Origin: Edaphobacter sp. 12200R-103
GTDB taxonomy: Bacteria; Acidobacteriota; Terriglobia; Terriglobales; Acidobacteriaceae
Direction of reading: 5' to 3'
Assembly (NCBI RefSeq): GCF_010093025.1
Contig: NZ_CP048114.1
Location: forward strand, 2,170,001 to 2,234,000
Length of the DNA stretch: 64,000 bases
Shown: positions 19,111 through 27,069 of the stretch, one piece after another
Layout: every line of letters begins with the position of its first letter
Numbering within the stretch: the first letter of the stretch is position 1
Made by a program: the position numbers and the translations under genes
Notes under the pieces: generated by a model
What the model was told of the DNA's origin: nothing
The model's database searches: none
What the model saw: the letters and a program-made list of their open reading frames with translations, nothing else

Positions 19111-19810
19111 CCCTTCCAAAGTCCCGGACGACTCCAAACAAAATGTATGGAGCAAGCAATTTCTCGGCCTCAATCCTAAAAAGATCCCTCCATACCGAGA
19201 CACCGTTATGCAGGCGCGCGTGGATCGTATTGGATCCAGTCTTATTCCGGAATATCAGCGCAAGTTAGCCAGCGACGATCCATCGAAAATCGCGTTCCGT
19301 TTTCAACTCATCGACAATCCAAAGTTTCACGACGCACTCACGCTCCCGAATGGGATCATCCTCGTACCTCGGCAAATCGTGGAGCGGCTTCCGGAAGACG
19401 CTCAGCTTGCCGCCGTGCTTGCAGACAATATTGCATGCGCTCTCGAAAAGCAGACCTACCGGTTGGCGCCATCGTATGCAGCAATGTCTACCTCACAGGT
19501 AGCTTCCAATGTCGGTGGCTTCTTTGTGCCGGGACTTGGACTGGCCACCGGCGTTGCGAACTACGCCTCCGCGAAATCCATCCGAACCGATCTGCTCGAT
19601 CAAAGCGGACGTGTCAGCCTCGGTCTCTTGCATGACGCTGGCTACGATCTACAACAGGCCCCGATTGCATGGTGGCTTCTGGCTGCGAAGCCATCGAAGA
19701 GCCTTGCAGAAACAAAAATCCCTCCACGTGCGGAGAATCTCTATCGCACCATCGGTCTCATCTGGCGGAATTATCGTCCAATGGCTAGTTTACAAACACC
19801 CACAAACTGA
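19019..19810 (+). CDS. M48-like peptidase domain without HExxH, C-terminal part of a frameshifted gene
   Basis: The meaningful part starts at about 19094; codons before that shadow the upstream frame. The segment LPNGIILVPRQIVERL and EDAQLAAVLADNIACALEKQ align by eye with M48 metallopeptidases, where the first part precedes the HExxH helix. Here the helix reads DNIAC (19424-19438), so both zinc-binding His and the catalytic Glu are gone. A hydrophobic GGFFVPGLGLATGVANYA stretch follows. The product is probably inactive as a protease, and may be a structural or assembly relative of BepA-like proteins. No independent ribosome site is evident, which again argues for fusion with the upstream part. 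Confidence 0.55.
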   Translation: MTEPSWPTELRSSPTTSPIAKATFSKKTEYDPSKVPDDSKQNVWSKQFLGLNPKKIPPYRDTVMQARVDRIGSSLIPEYQRKLASDDPSKIAFRFQLIDNPKFHDALTLPNGIILVPRQIVERLPEDAQLAAVLADNIACALEKQTYRLAPSYAAMSTSQVASNVGGFFVPGLGLATGVANYASAKSIRTDLLDQSGRVSLGLLHDAGYDLQQAPIAWWLLAAKPSKSLAETKIPPRAENLYRTIGLIWRNYRPMASLQTPTN

Positions 19811-19825
19811 TAGCCCTTGCAGTGT

Positions 19826-19857
19826 GAGGCCACCTCTTTTGATCAGGAGGTGGCCTC
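19826..19857 (+). terminator. Terminator after the frameshifted M48-like gene
   Basis: GAGGCCACCTC and GAGGTGGCCTC form a perfect 11-bp stem with a 10-base loop, followed by TTGCTTTG. It sits 16 bases past the stop, between convergent genes. The U-run is interrupted. Confidence 0.65.
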
Positions 19858-19871
19858 TTGCTTTGAAACGC

Positions 19872-20624
19872 TTACACCTGCACCATACCGCCATCCACAA
19901 ACAGCTCCACACCCGCCACAAAGCTCGAATCGTCCGACGCGAGAAACACAACTGCCTTCGCAATCTCGTCCGGAGTTCCGATACGTCCCAGCGGAACCTG
20001 CGAGACCAGGGCCGCCTTTAGCTGCTTCGCCTGCTCTGCGTCCGCAACCAGACCATCCACCGCGGGAGTATCGATCGGTCCGGGACTCACCACGTTCACC
20101 CGAATCTGGCGATCCTTCAACTCATTGGTCCACGTGCGTGCAAACGAGCGCACCGCAGCCTTCGTCGCGCTATACACACCAAACGCTGGCATGCCTTTGA
20201 CGGACACAATCGATGCATTCAGCACAATCGTTCCACCGGCAGGAATCAGCGGCAGAGCCTTCTGCACCGTGAAGAAGAGTCCCTTCACATTCGTATTGAA
20301 GGTCTTGTCGAAGTGTTCTTCGGTCACTTGGTCGATGGTCGCAAACTCTCCGCCTCCCGCGTTCACAAACAACACATCGATGCGGCCATATTGCTTGTTG
20401 ATCTCGGCAACGACCTTTTCGATGTCCTCGATCCTGCTGGCGTCGGCCCGGATCGCCGTTGCGTCCGCTCCGATCTCCTTCACTGCGGCGTCCAGGTTCT
20501 CCTTGCGCCGGCCGGTGATAATCACCTTCGCACCCTCGGTGACAAAGCGCTTCGCCGTCGCCAATCCGATGCCGCTGTTACCGCCGGTCACCAGTGCAAT
20601 CTTGCCTTCCAGCTTCCTCGACAT
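19872..20624 (-). CDS. Short-chain dehydrogenase/reductase
   Basis: The 250-residue protein is a classical SDR. It has the NAD(P)-binding TGGNSGIGLATAK motif, NAGGGEFATI in place of the usual NNAG, the catalytic Ser of NASIVSVKG and the YSATK Tyr-Lys pair, and ends with the usual FVDGGMVQV. An Arg in TGRRKENL suggests NADP(H). The start ATG at 20624 has a strong AGGGAGG site; an upstream in-frame ATG at 20684 would extend beyond family length. It is divergent from an ArsR-type regulator only 86 bases away, which may control it. The substrate is not known. Confidence 0.85.
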   Translation of the reverse strand: MSRKLEGKIALVTGGNSGIGLATAKRFVTEGAKVIITGRRKENLDAAVKEIGADATAIRADASRIEDIEKVVAEINKQYGRIDVLFVNAGGGEFATIDQVTEEHFDKTFNTNVKGLFFTVQKALPLIPAGGTIVLNASIVSVKGMPAFGVYSATKAAVRSFARTWTNELKDRQIRVNVVSPGPIDTPAVDGLVADAEQAKQLKAALVSQVPLGRIGTPDEIAKAVVFLASDDSSFVAGVELFVDGGMVQV

Positions 20625-20710
20625 GAAACCTCCCTTTGCTTTCCTCAGGGGGTTTGATTCCGCCTCACTCCAAAAGTTCCGCAAATATGAACTATTGAAC
20701 TACGGGATCT

Positions 20711-21109
20711 GTGGATATCATCAAAGACCTGGTGAAGCCACTCTTTCATCCTTCGATCGATAACATCTCCGTGGAGTCGCTCCTCCACGCGCTCTCCGAT
20801 CCCGTACGCGTCGCTATCTTCACCCGGATCGCCTCAGCGGAGTGTTCCGCTACCTGCTCCACCTTTCAGAACATTACCGAGCATCCCATCCCAAAATCGA
20901 CCCTCTCGCAACACTTCAAGGTGCTTCGTGAAGCAGGACTTATCCGCGCCGAGCGCAAAGGCATCGAGATGCACAACACCTCTCGCTGCTTCGAGATCGA
21001 AAGCCGCTTTCCGGGCCTTATCGCCTCTATCATCCAGGCTTACACTCTGCAATCTCAGAAGGCGAAGAAAGGCTCCGCTTCGAGATCCGGTGCTGCAAAA
21101 GTCCGATAG
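20711..21109 (+). CDS. ArsR-type winged-helix transcriptional regulator
   Basis: The 132-residue protein has one winged helix-turn-helix: LLHALSDPVRVAIFTRIA, then KSTLSQHFKVLREAGLIRAERKG as recognition helix and wing. Two Cys residues in AECSATCST lie between the first helices, though not in the ELCVC order of metal sensors, so the ligand is unclear. The start is a GTG at 20711. It is divergent from an SDR gene, the usual arrangement for a local repressor, and the 86-base space between them would hold the operator. No clear palindrome stands out there. Confidence 0.8.
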   Translation: MDIIKDLVKPLFHPSIDNISVESLLHALSDPVRVAIFTRIASAECSATCSTFQNITEHPIPKSTLSQHFKVLREAGLIRAERKGIEMHNTSRCFEIESRFPGLIASIIQAYTLQSQKAKKGSASRSGAAKVR

Positions 21110-21481
21110 CCAATTCTTTTCGCCGATCCCCTTCTTGCCGCGAACATGAGAACCGATTTCGCAGCCGCGGCACATGATTTCTGCAGCTTTTCCAAAATGA
21201 AATTCGGGAATTTTCCGGTTACGATCCCTCGAGAGATCGATCAAAATCGACTTTTAAGATGCATTTCTTTGCATTTACCAAAAGTTTTTTTGCTGGCGTT
21301 TTGTGCGTCTTAAATCCGAAATACCCTCATCTTTATTGAACAATTTCTTGAGTGCAAAAATATGCACCGAGTCGGGAAAAATCTTTCAGGCTTGGCAATA
21401 CCACTTTCAGGCAATCTACTACGACCAGAAATACTCGGCACTACGCCTGACAATTTCCGGATTTTAGGAGACCTTCGTCCC
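21110..21481. other. Intergenic region before the PEP-CTERM gene
   Basis: This gap of 372 bases is AT-richer than its surroundings, with T-runs around 21280-21300. It should hold the PEP-CTERM gene's promoter and leader. I found no convincing -35/-10 pair, operator or coding sequence. A TGGCAATACCACTTT stretch near 21394 only loosely resembles a sigma54 site. Confidence 0.4.
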
Positions 21482-22039
21482 GTGAAGAAGCTTTTGTCCT
21501 CCCTCTCCGTGCTTGCAGTTCTTGCTATCGCTCCTGCAATGCACGCTACCCCTATCAACGGTCAGTTCTCTGTGACCGGCGCATCGGTCCAGGACACTGG
21601 AACCGAGTTGATCTTCAACCCCAACACCATCAATGTTGGCGCTGCTCCTACCATCATGGGTGACTTCAACTCCCTGGTTACCGCAGGCGAGGCTGGAACC
21701 ATCACCTCTCCGATCAATTACGCCAGCTACGTCGCAGGCAGCTCGGCGTTGACCTTCGGCAGCGGAAGCACCCTGCTTACCCTGACGCTCGATACCATCT
21801 CCTGCTCACTGGCTGGTCAGTTCAACAACTGCGTCGGAGGCGGCACCATCGTCTCGGCAGACCCGACCTTTGATCCGACCCAGTTCTCTCTGCTCTTCAC
21901 CACCAACACGGCCGGGATCGTAACCTTCCAGGCGACCGCGCTGAGCAACGCTTCGGCCGTCCCGGAGCCCTCGACCCTGATGCTCCTCGGAACCGGCATC
22001 ATCGGCGCCGCTGGTGCTCTGAAGCGTCGCTTCGCATAA
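21482..22039 (+). CDS. PEP-CTERM sorting-signal protein
   Basis: The 185-residue product has a signal peptide (KKLLSSLSVLAVLAIAPAMHA) and a C-terminal sorting signal: VPEPSTLMLLGTGIIGAAG followed by the basic ALKRRFA. In this family exosortase (EpsH/XrtA) cuts at the PEP motif and the protein goes to the envelope or exopolysaccharide. The middle is Thr/Ser/Gly-rich, low in charge, with a Cys pair in DTISCSLAGQFNNCVGG. I use the GTG at 21482, behind TAGGAGACC, since an upstream ATG at 21362 would bury the signal peptide. No exosortase gene is in the window. A very strong terminator follows, so the gene is monocistronic. Confidence 0.88.
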   Translation: MKKLLSSLSVLAVLAIAPAMHATPINGQFSVTGASVQDTGTELIFNPNTINVGAAPTIMGDFNSLVTAGEAGTITSPINYASYVAGSSALTFGSGSTLLTLTLDTISCSLAGQFNNCVGGGTIVSADPTFDPTQFSLLFTTNTAGIVTFQATALSNASAVPEPSTLMLLGTGIIGAAGALKRRFA

Positions 22040-22096
22040 GCACCGCTTCCTCAGAAGGGCCAGGCATGCCCTGCGCCCCTTGTGAGATCGCACTTC

Positions 22097-22153
22097 AACA
22101 ACCTGCCCCATGCAGACTTCCACCACAGTGGCGTATGCATGGGGCAGGTTGTT
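22097..22153 (+). terminator. Strong terminator with 18-bp stem
   Basis: AACAACCTGCCCCATGCA (22097-22114) pairs perfectly with 22136-22153 around a 21-base loop, then TTAATTT follows. It lies 58 bases after the PEP-CTERM stop. Confidence 0.85.
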
Positions 22154-22342
22154 TTAATTTCGCATCAAGAGGCGCAAAGACCTCTTCCTGCCCATAAAGG
22201 CTTTGCGAAATCAAGCCTCATAAAATCAATATCTTTACCGCTCTAAGCCCGAACCAAGTTCTATAAATGGAGGACTTTGCAAAAAATCGGCCAGGGTAAC
22301 GCGCCACCCTCGTCTCTGACCGAACTGATAAACTAGTAGGCT

Positions 22343-24094
22343 GTGAGTCTCCCAGTAACAAGCGATTCCCAAACGACTGCGCCTGACGAAGCTTCGCGGC
22401 CGAAGATCGGTTTTGTCTCCCTGGGCTGCCCCAAAAATCTGGTCGACTCCGAAGTCATGATGGGTCTGCTGCACTCCGCCGGTGGCGAGTTGATCACCAG
22501 CGCGGAAGACGCCGAGATCCTCGTCGTCAACACCTGCAGCTTCATCGACTCGGCCAAGCAGGAATCGGTAAATACCATCCTCGAGATGGTGCAGCACAAG
22601 CAGGCGAACGGCGGCCGTGCGCAGCGCCTTATCGTCGCCGGCTGCCTGGTCGAGCGCTACCGCGACGAGATTCGGAAGAACATCCCCGAGGTCGACGCCG
22701 TCGTCGGAACCGGCGAGCTGGAGCAGATCCTCAACGCGGCCGGGCTTGCTCCGAAACCAGCGCCTTCCTCGAGCCCACTCTTCAACATCCTTCCGCCGGA
22801 TCAGAACTCCCCGGCGCTGGTCAGTCGCGCCGCAAGCGCCGTCCACCAGCACTCGCACCCCACCGAACAGGGAGCGCAGTTACAGCTTGAGCACGAAAGA
22901 GAATCAGGGAACAAGAAGAGTGTCATCCCGAGCGAAGGCGAAGCCGGAGTCGAAGGATCTGTGGCAGAAGGATCTGCGGCATCGGGAGCCACAAAGCCGG
23001 GTGCCCCACATCTCGATTCTGAGATGTGGGCTTCGCAGGACGCCAAGCCGTCACGCCCTGAGGGCGACCTCCGCGAGCAGCAGGGCCGCTTTTCCCGTAC
23101 CGCATGGGATGGAGCCACAGCCGCGTTGCCTGAGTATCTCTACTCCGATGAGACGCCGCGCATCCTGGCAACGCCGCGCGCGTCTGCCTACATCAAGATT
23201 GCCGAAGGCTGCGATCACCCGTGCAGCTTCTGCATCATCCCGCAGCTGCGCGGAAAGTTCCGATCGCGCCGCATGTCCTCCATCGTGGCCGAGACAGAAA
23301 AGCTCATCGCGCAGGGCGTTCGCGAAATTACCCTCATCGGCCAGGACACGACCTGCTACGGCGAGGACCTCGGTCTGACCGACGGCCTGGCGCAGTTGCT
23401 CGAAGCACTCGCGGTCCTGCCAGGCCTGAAGTGGTTGCGCTTCCTCTACACCTATCCCAACAAGGTGACGACGCGGCTGCTTGAGACGATGGCGAAGCAC
23501 GACAACATCGCGAAGTACCTCGATGTCCCGCTGCAGCACGCCAGCGCCAGCGTCCTCAAGCGCATGAAGCGTGGCGGCAACGCGAAGATCTTCCTCGACC
23601 TGATCGAAAAGGCGCGCCGCATCGTTCCCGGGATCGTCATCCGCACCAGCTTCATCGTCGGCTTCCCCGGCGAGACCGAAGAGGACTACAAGGAACTCGA
23701 GGCATTCATCAAGGCCGCACGCATCGACTGGCTCGGAGTCTTCACCTACTCCGACGAGGAGGGCGCGAAGGCCTTCGAACTCGACGCCGCCCTCAAGGTC
23801 CCTGAGCGCACCATCCAGGCCCGCCGCCGCAAGCTGATGAAGCTCCAGCAGAAGATCAGCGCGAAGTCGAAGGCCGAATGGGTAGGCCGCGAAGTCGACC
23901 TCCTCGTCGAAGGCGAATCCGAAGAGACAGAACTCCTCTGGGAGGGCCGCACCATCCAGCACGCCCCGGAGATCGACGGCAAGGTCTTCATCAACGACTT
24001 CGGCCCGCATGAAGAACTTGTTCCCGGAACGTTCTATCGGGCAGAGATCACCGAGTCGCACGACTACGACGTCGTTGCCCGCATCCTCGAGTAG
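22343..24094 (+). CDS. rimO: Ribosomal protein S12 methylthiotransferase RimO, with long inserted linker
   Basis: RimO adds a methylthio group to an Asp of ribosomal protein S12. The 583-residue product has the UPF0004 domain with its three cluster Cys residues (Cys29 in LGCPKN, Cys65 in NTCSF, Cys101 in AGCLVE). The radical-SAM Cys triad is at 290, 294 and 297 (EGCDHPCSFCIIP), and a TRAM domain ends the protein. E. coli RimO has 441 residues; here about 130 extra residues (about 135-265) separate the two cluster domains. They are low complexity and are partly encoded by palindromic repeats (22922-22964 and 23005-23030). All catalytic motifs remain. The start is a GTG at 22343 behind AGTAGG. 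Confidence 0.95.
   Translation: MSLPVTSDSQTTAPDEASRPKIGFVSLGCPKNLVDSEVMMGLLHSAGGELITSAEDAEILVVNTCSFIDSAKQESVNTILEMVQHKQANGGRAQRLIVAGCLVERYRDEIRKNIPEVDAVVGTGELEQILNAAGLAPKPAPSSSPLFNILPPDQNSPALVSRAASAVHQHSHPTEQGAQLQLEHERESGNKKSVIPSEGEAGVEGSVAEGSAASGATKPGAPHLDSEMWASQDAKPSRPEGDLREQQGRFSRTAWDGATAALPEYLYSDETPRILATPRASAYIKIAEGCDHPCSFCIIPQLRGKFRSRRMSSIVAETEKLIAQGVREITLIGQDTTCYGEDLGLTDGLAQLLEALAVLPGLKWLRFLYTYPNKVTTRLLETMAKHDNIAKYLDVPLQHASASVLKRMKRGGNAKIFLDLIEKARRIVPGIVIRTSFIVGFPGETEEDYKELEAFIKAARIDWLGVFTYSDEEGAKAFELDAALKVPERTIQARRRKLMKLQQKISAKSKAEWVGREVDLLVEGESEETELLWEGRTIQHAPEIDGKVFINDFGPHEELVPGTFYRAEITESHDYDVVARILE
22922..22964 (+). repeat. Dispersed repeat inside the rimO coding sequence
   Basis: GTCATCCCGAGCGAAGGC at the start and GTCGAAGGATCTG near the end match, in order, the element on the minus strand at 24949-24989. 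Here the element is in frame and encodes about residues 194-208 of RimO. Confidence 0.7.
23005..23030. repeat. 10-bp perfect inverted repeat inside rimO
   Basis: CCCACATCTC and GAGATGTGGG flank the loop GATTCT. It lies in the RimO linker, 40 bases beyond the dispersed repeat, and stays in frame. Confidence 0.8.
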
Positions 24095-24155
24095 CGATGA
24101 ATCACTCCTCCTGATTTCAACATCTATCTAACGAAGATTCGAAGAGGAGAGATTC

Positions 24156-24932
24156 ATGGACCTGCAGCTCAAAGGCAAGACCGCAATCGTTACCGGAGGC
24201 TCTGCAGGCATCGGCCTAGCCATCACCAAGGCACTCGCCGCTGAAGGCGTCACCGTCACAGTCCCCGGACGCAGCAAAGAGAAGCTCGACAAAGCTCTCG
24301 CCGGAATCAGCAACGTGAAGGCCATCGTCGCCGACCCCGGAACCGCTGATGGCGCAGCCGCACTCATCCAGCAGGTCCCCGACACCGACATCCTAATCAA
24401 CAACCTCGGCATCTACGAGCCCAGACCCTTCGCCGAGATCACCGATGCCGACTGGCTCAACATCTTCGAGGTCAACGTCCTCAGCGGAGTCCGTCTCTCG
24501 CGCCACTACTTCCCGCGCATGCTTGAGCGCAACTGGGGACGAGTCATCTTCATCTCGTCCGAGTCCGGCATCATGACTCCGCCGGAGATGATCCATTACG
24601 GAGTTACAAAGTCCTCTCAGCTTGCAATCTCGCGCGGACTGGCAGAACTGACCAAAGGAACCGCGGTGACGGTCAATACGGTCATGCCTGGGCCGACGCG
24701 TTCCGAAGCGATCGTCGAGTTCCTCGAGAAGATGTCCACGGCGCAGAACCCGACGCCTGATCAGGCGGAGAAAGAGTTCTTCGAGAAGCATCGTCAGAGC
24801 TCGCTGTTGCAGCGACTGATTGAGGGCGAGGAGATTGCGAGCCTGGTGGCTTATATCGCCAGTCCGCTCTCGGCTGCGACGAATGGAGCTGCGCTGCGTG
24901 CCGAGGGCGGACTGCTCCGATCGATTGCTTAA
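24156..24932 (+). CDS. Short-chain dehydrogenase/reductase
   Basis: The 258-residue SDR starts with the cofactor motif TGGSAGIGLAITK, has NNLG in place of NNAG, the catalytic Ser of FISSESG and YGVTK for Tyr and Lys. PGPTRSEA follows, as in the classical family. An Arg in PGRSKEKL suggests NADP(H). The C-terminal LRAEGGLL resembles the cofactor-side end of FabG-like enzymes. The ATG at 24156 has an AGAGGAGAG site. It lies 61 bases after rimO on the same strand, and could be read through from it. Substrate unknown. Confidence 0.85.
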   Translation: MDLQLKGKTAIVTGGSAGIGLAITKALAAEGVTVTVPGRSKEKLDKALAGISNVKAIVADPGTADGAAALIQQVPDTDILINNLGIYEPRPFAEITDADWLNIFEVNVLSGVRLSRHYFPRMLERNWGRVIFISSESGIMTPPEMIHYGVTKSSQLAISRGLAELTKGTAVTVNTVMPGPTRSEAIVEFLEKMSTAQNPTPDQAEKEFFEKHRQSSLLQRLIEGEEIASLVAYIASPLSAATNGAALRAEGGLLRSIA

Positions 24933-24948
24933 GCGCTGCGGGTGGAAA

Positions 24949-24989
24949 CCGCAGATCTTCGACTCCGCTGCGCTCCGCTCAGGATGACA
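24949..24989 (-). repeat. Dispersed repeat, reverse copy
   Basis: Read on the minus strand it runs GTCATCCTGAGCGGAGCGC, then GGAGTCGAAGATCTGCGG, the same order as the element embedded in rimO. It lies between the SDR gene and yacG. Confidence 0.7.
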
Positions 24990-25104
24990 CGGTGAGGCGG
25001 GGATGCCAGAGACGAACCTTTAGACACTTTGTGGAAGAGCAGACACGCACGCTGCTTGCGGATGACGCATCCGTTCCCCGTCCGGATTTACAATCGATCC
25101 TGCG

Positions 25105-25314
25105 ATGCCGAAAGCTCTCTTCTGTCCGACGTGCCGCAATGTTGTCCTGATCGACAACGAGAACTTCCCTTTCTGCAGCGATCGCTGCCGTTTGCTCGAT
25201 CTGGGCAAGTGGGCCTCGGGAGATTACAAGATCTCCTCGCCGATTCAGGACCCCGATCTGCTCGAGGAGCTTGCGCGCTCCGAACGCAATAAGCCAACGG
25301 ACGATGAGAGCTAG
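25105..25314 (+). CDS. yacG: DNA gyrase inhibitor YacG
   Basis: The 69-residue zinc protein has the YacG pattern CPTC (8-11) and then FCSDRCRLLDLGKWASGDYKI, giving a Cys4 zinc site with a strongly conserved helix after it. E. coli YacG (65 residues) binds GyrB and blocks DNA binding. The C-terminal tail is acidic and of low complexity. The stop TAG shares its last G with the GTG start of pgpA, so the pair is translationally linked. Confidence 0.9.
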   Translation: MPKALFCPTCRNVVLIDNENFPFCSDRCRLLDLGKWASGDYKISSPIQDPDLLEELARSERNKPTDDES

Positions 25315-25823
25315 TGGCTAATTCGACCGAACAACTGCATCCGCCTGCAGAGAAGAAGACGCTGTGGGCGTGGACGCTCGGGACCTTCTTCGGGGCTGGT
25401 CTTCTTCGACCGGGACCTGGGACGTATGGCTCCTGCGCGGTCCTGCTGCTGTGGTATCTGGCGGCTCACCTCTTTCAGCCTTCGTTCGGGGCTCTTGCCA
25501 CGGGCACTACAATCGCGGCCATCATTGTTACGCTGGTGGGGATTCCTGCATCCACCATTGTGGCGCGGGAGTCGGGCAGGAAAGACCCCGGCATGGTAGT
25601 GATCGATGAGGCGGCGGGGCAGTTGATTGCGCTGGTTGCAATAAGGCCCGACTGGCCGCACGCGGTCATCTCCTTGTTGCTGTTCCGCGTCTTCGACATT
25701 CTGAAGCCTCCGCCCGTACGCCAGTTAGAGCGACTACCCGAGGGGACCGGCATCATAATGGACGATGTCGCGGCGGGGCTTATGGCTCTTATGTGCGCAC
25801 AGATCATAGCGCTTTTCTTCTGA
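25314..25823 (+). CDS. pgpA: Phosphatidylglycerophosphatase A
   Basis: PgpA dephosphorylates phosphatidylglycerol phosphate to phosphatidylglycerol in the inner membrane. The 169-residue protein has four hydrophobic stretches and family motifs: GLLRPGPGTYGSC near the start, DPGMVVIDEAAGQ with the conserved acidic residues, and FRVFDILKPPPVRQLERLPE followed by GIIMDDVAAGLMA. The start is a GTG that overlaps the yacG stop by one base. Together with plsY, gpsA and fabH it forms a scattered phospholipid-synthesis set in this window. Confidence 0.93.
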   Translation: MANSTEQLHPPAEKKTLWAWTLGTFFGAGLLRPGPGTYGSCAVLLLWYLAAHLFQPSFGALATGTTIAAIIVTLVGIPASTIVARESGRKDPGMVVIDEAAGQLIALVAIRPDWPHAVISLLLFRVFDILKPPPVRQLERLPEGTGIIMDDVAAGLMALMCAQIIALFF

Positions 25824-25872
25824 GCGGGGGGCTCCTTGTCATGACCCTGCTCTCGTTCTACCCTTAGAGCGA

Positions 25873-26913
25873 ATGAATCTCTTTCACTCCTCTTCGGCCG
25901 ATGCACCGCAACTGAACCGAATTCGGCCTCCAGCGGCTATGCCTGGCGGGGAGGTTGAGTTGCAGGGACGTTCCCTGGAGCCGGTTGGCGGCAGGCTGCC
26001 GCACGCCAGCATTGGAGATATCTTCTCTCCCGTCATTCTCAGCCGGCCGAATCGTGCGGTCGTTCAGGTTCCTGACGGAAGCATTACGGGCGACCTGGTG
26101 TTTCATCGCAACGGTGAGAACTCCAATCCACTGCTGGTCCGGGTCGCTGTTCCGATGGCCGAGAATGTGCACCCGGTATCGAATCCCGTGGTCGATAGCA
26201 ATGGCCAGGTCTTCACTACGCTCTCGGGAACGCGAGGCCAGGCGATGCCTGTATCCATCTTCCGCATACAGCGCGACTTCCAGATGGTCCCATTTGTTCG
26301 CGACCTGATGAACCCTTCAGGGATGGCGTTCGGAAGAGACGGCTATCTGTATGCAAGCTCTCGAGCTGAGGGAACGGTCTATCGCATCTCTCCAGATGGC
26401 GCTATGACTACCTATGCCGAAGGTATGGGAGTCGCCACGGGAATTGCCTTCGATCGAGACGACAATCTGTACGTAGGCGACCGGTCGGGGACGATCTTCA
26501 AGATCAACCCGGATCGGGAGATCTTCGTCTTCGCTACCCTGGAGCCCTCGATCGCCGCCTATCACCTGGCCTTCAACGCAGCAGGAATTCTACTGGTGAC
26601 CGGACCCACGACTTCGTCGAATCAGTCGATTCAAGCTATCGATCCCGACGGCAATATCTCAATCTTCTTTCAAGGATTGGGCCGAGCCCAAGGCATGGCC
26701 TTCGACATGGATGACAACCTATACGTTGTAGCATCGTATCGTGGCCAGCGCGGCGTCTTTCGCATTACGCCTTCGAAGGAGGTTTCGTTTGCGATCTCCG
26801 GCAATAACCTTGTGGGCCTGACGTTTGTAGAAGACGGTTGTGCTGTGTTGGCAACGAAGGACGCTCTTTATCACGTGGCGCTCGATATCGAGGGGCGTTC
26901 GCTGATCGATTGA
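25873..26913 (+). CDS. SMP-30/NHL-like beta-propeller protein with N-terminal TIG-like domain
   Basis: The 346-residue product starts with an IPT/TIG-like segment (AMPGGEVELQGRSLEP, then ILSRPNRAVVQVP). It continues as a beta-propeller whose blades repeat the pattern PSGMAFGRDGYLYASSRAEG, ATGIAFDRDDNLYVGDRSG and AQGMAFDMDDNLYVVASYRG. Such propellers occur in lactonases and in ligand-binding proteins; catalytic metal ligands are not obvious here. No signal peptide is seen. It sits 49 bases after pgpA on the same strand. I do not assign a function. Confidence 0.75.
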   Translation: MNLFHSSSADAPQLNRIRPPAAMPGGEVELQGRSLEPVGGRLPHASIGDIFSPVILSRPNRAVVQVPDGSITGDLVFHRNGENSNPLLVRVAVPMAENVHPVSNPVVDSNGQVFTTLSGTRGQAMPVSIFRIQRDFQMVPFVRDLMNPSGMAFGRDGYLYASSRAEGTVYRISPDGAMTTYAEGMGVATGIAFDRDDNLYVGDRSGTIFKINPDREIFVFATLEPSIAAYHLAFNAAGILLVTGPTTSSNQSIQAIDPDGNISIFFQGLGRAQGMAFDMDDNLYVVASYRGQRGVFRITPSKEVSFAISGNNLVGLTFVEDGCAVLATKDALYHVALDIEGRSLID

Positions 26914-27069
26914 GTTTCTGCCCTCGCGGTTTTCCGAGAGATCGCGGAAGTGTAGCCCGTTTTATATGCCTTCGTGTACATTTATCGCACTTCAATTTTG
27001 TGAGCTTTGAGCCGTTAAGTCGTCCTATTGCTTCAAAGCTCGAACTAACTCCCTCAGGAGGGGATGGAC

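Noticed and set aside
21390..21420. Possible sigma54 promoter (TGGCAATACCACTTT) before the PEP-CTERM gene.
   Set aside because: Only part of the TGGCAC-N5-TTGC consensus is matched, so I do not list it as a site.
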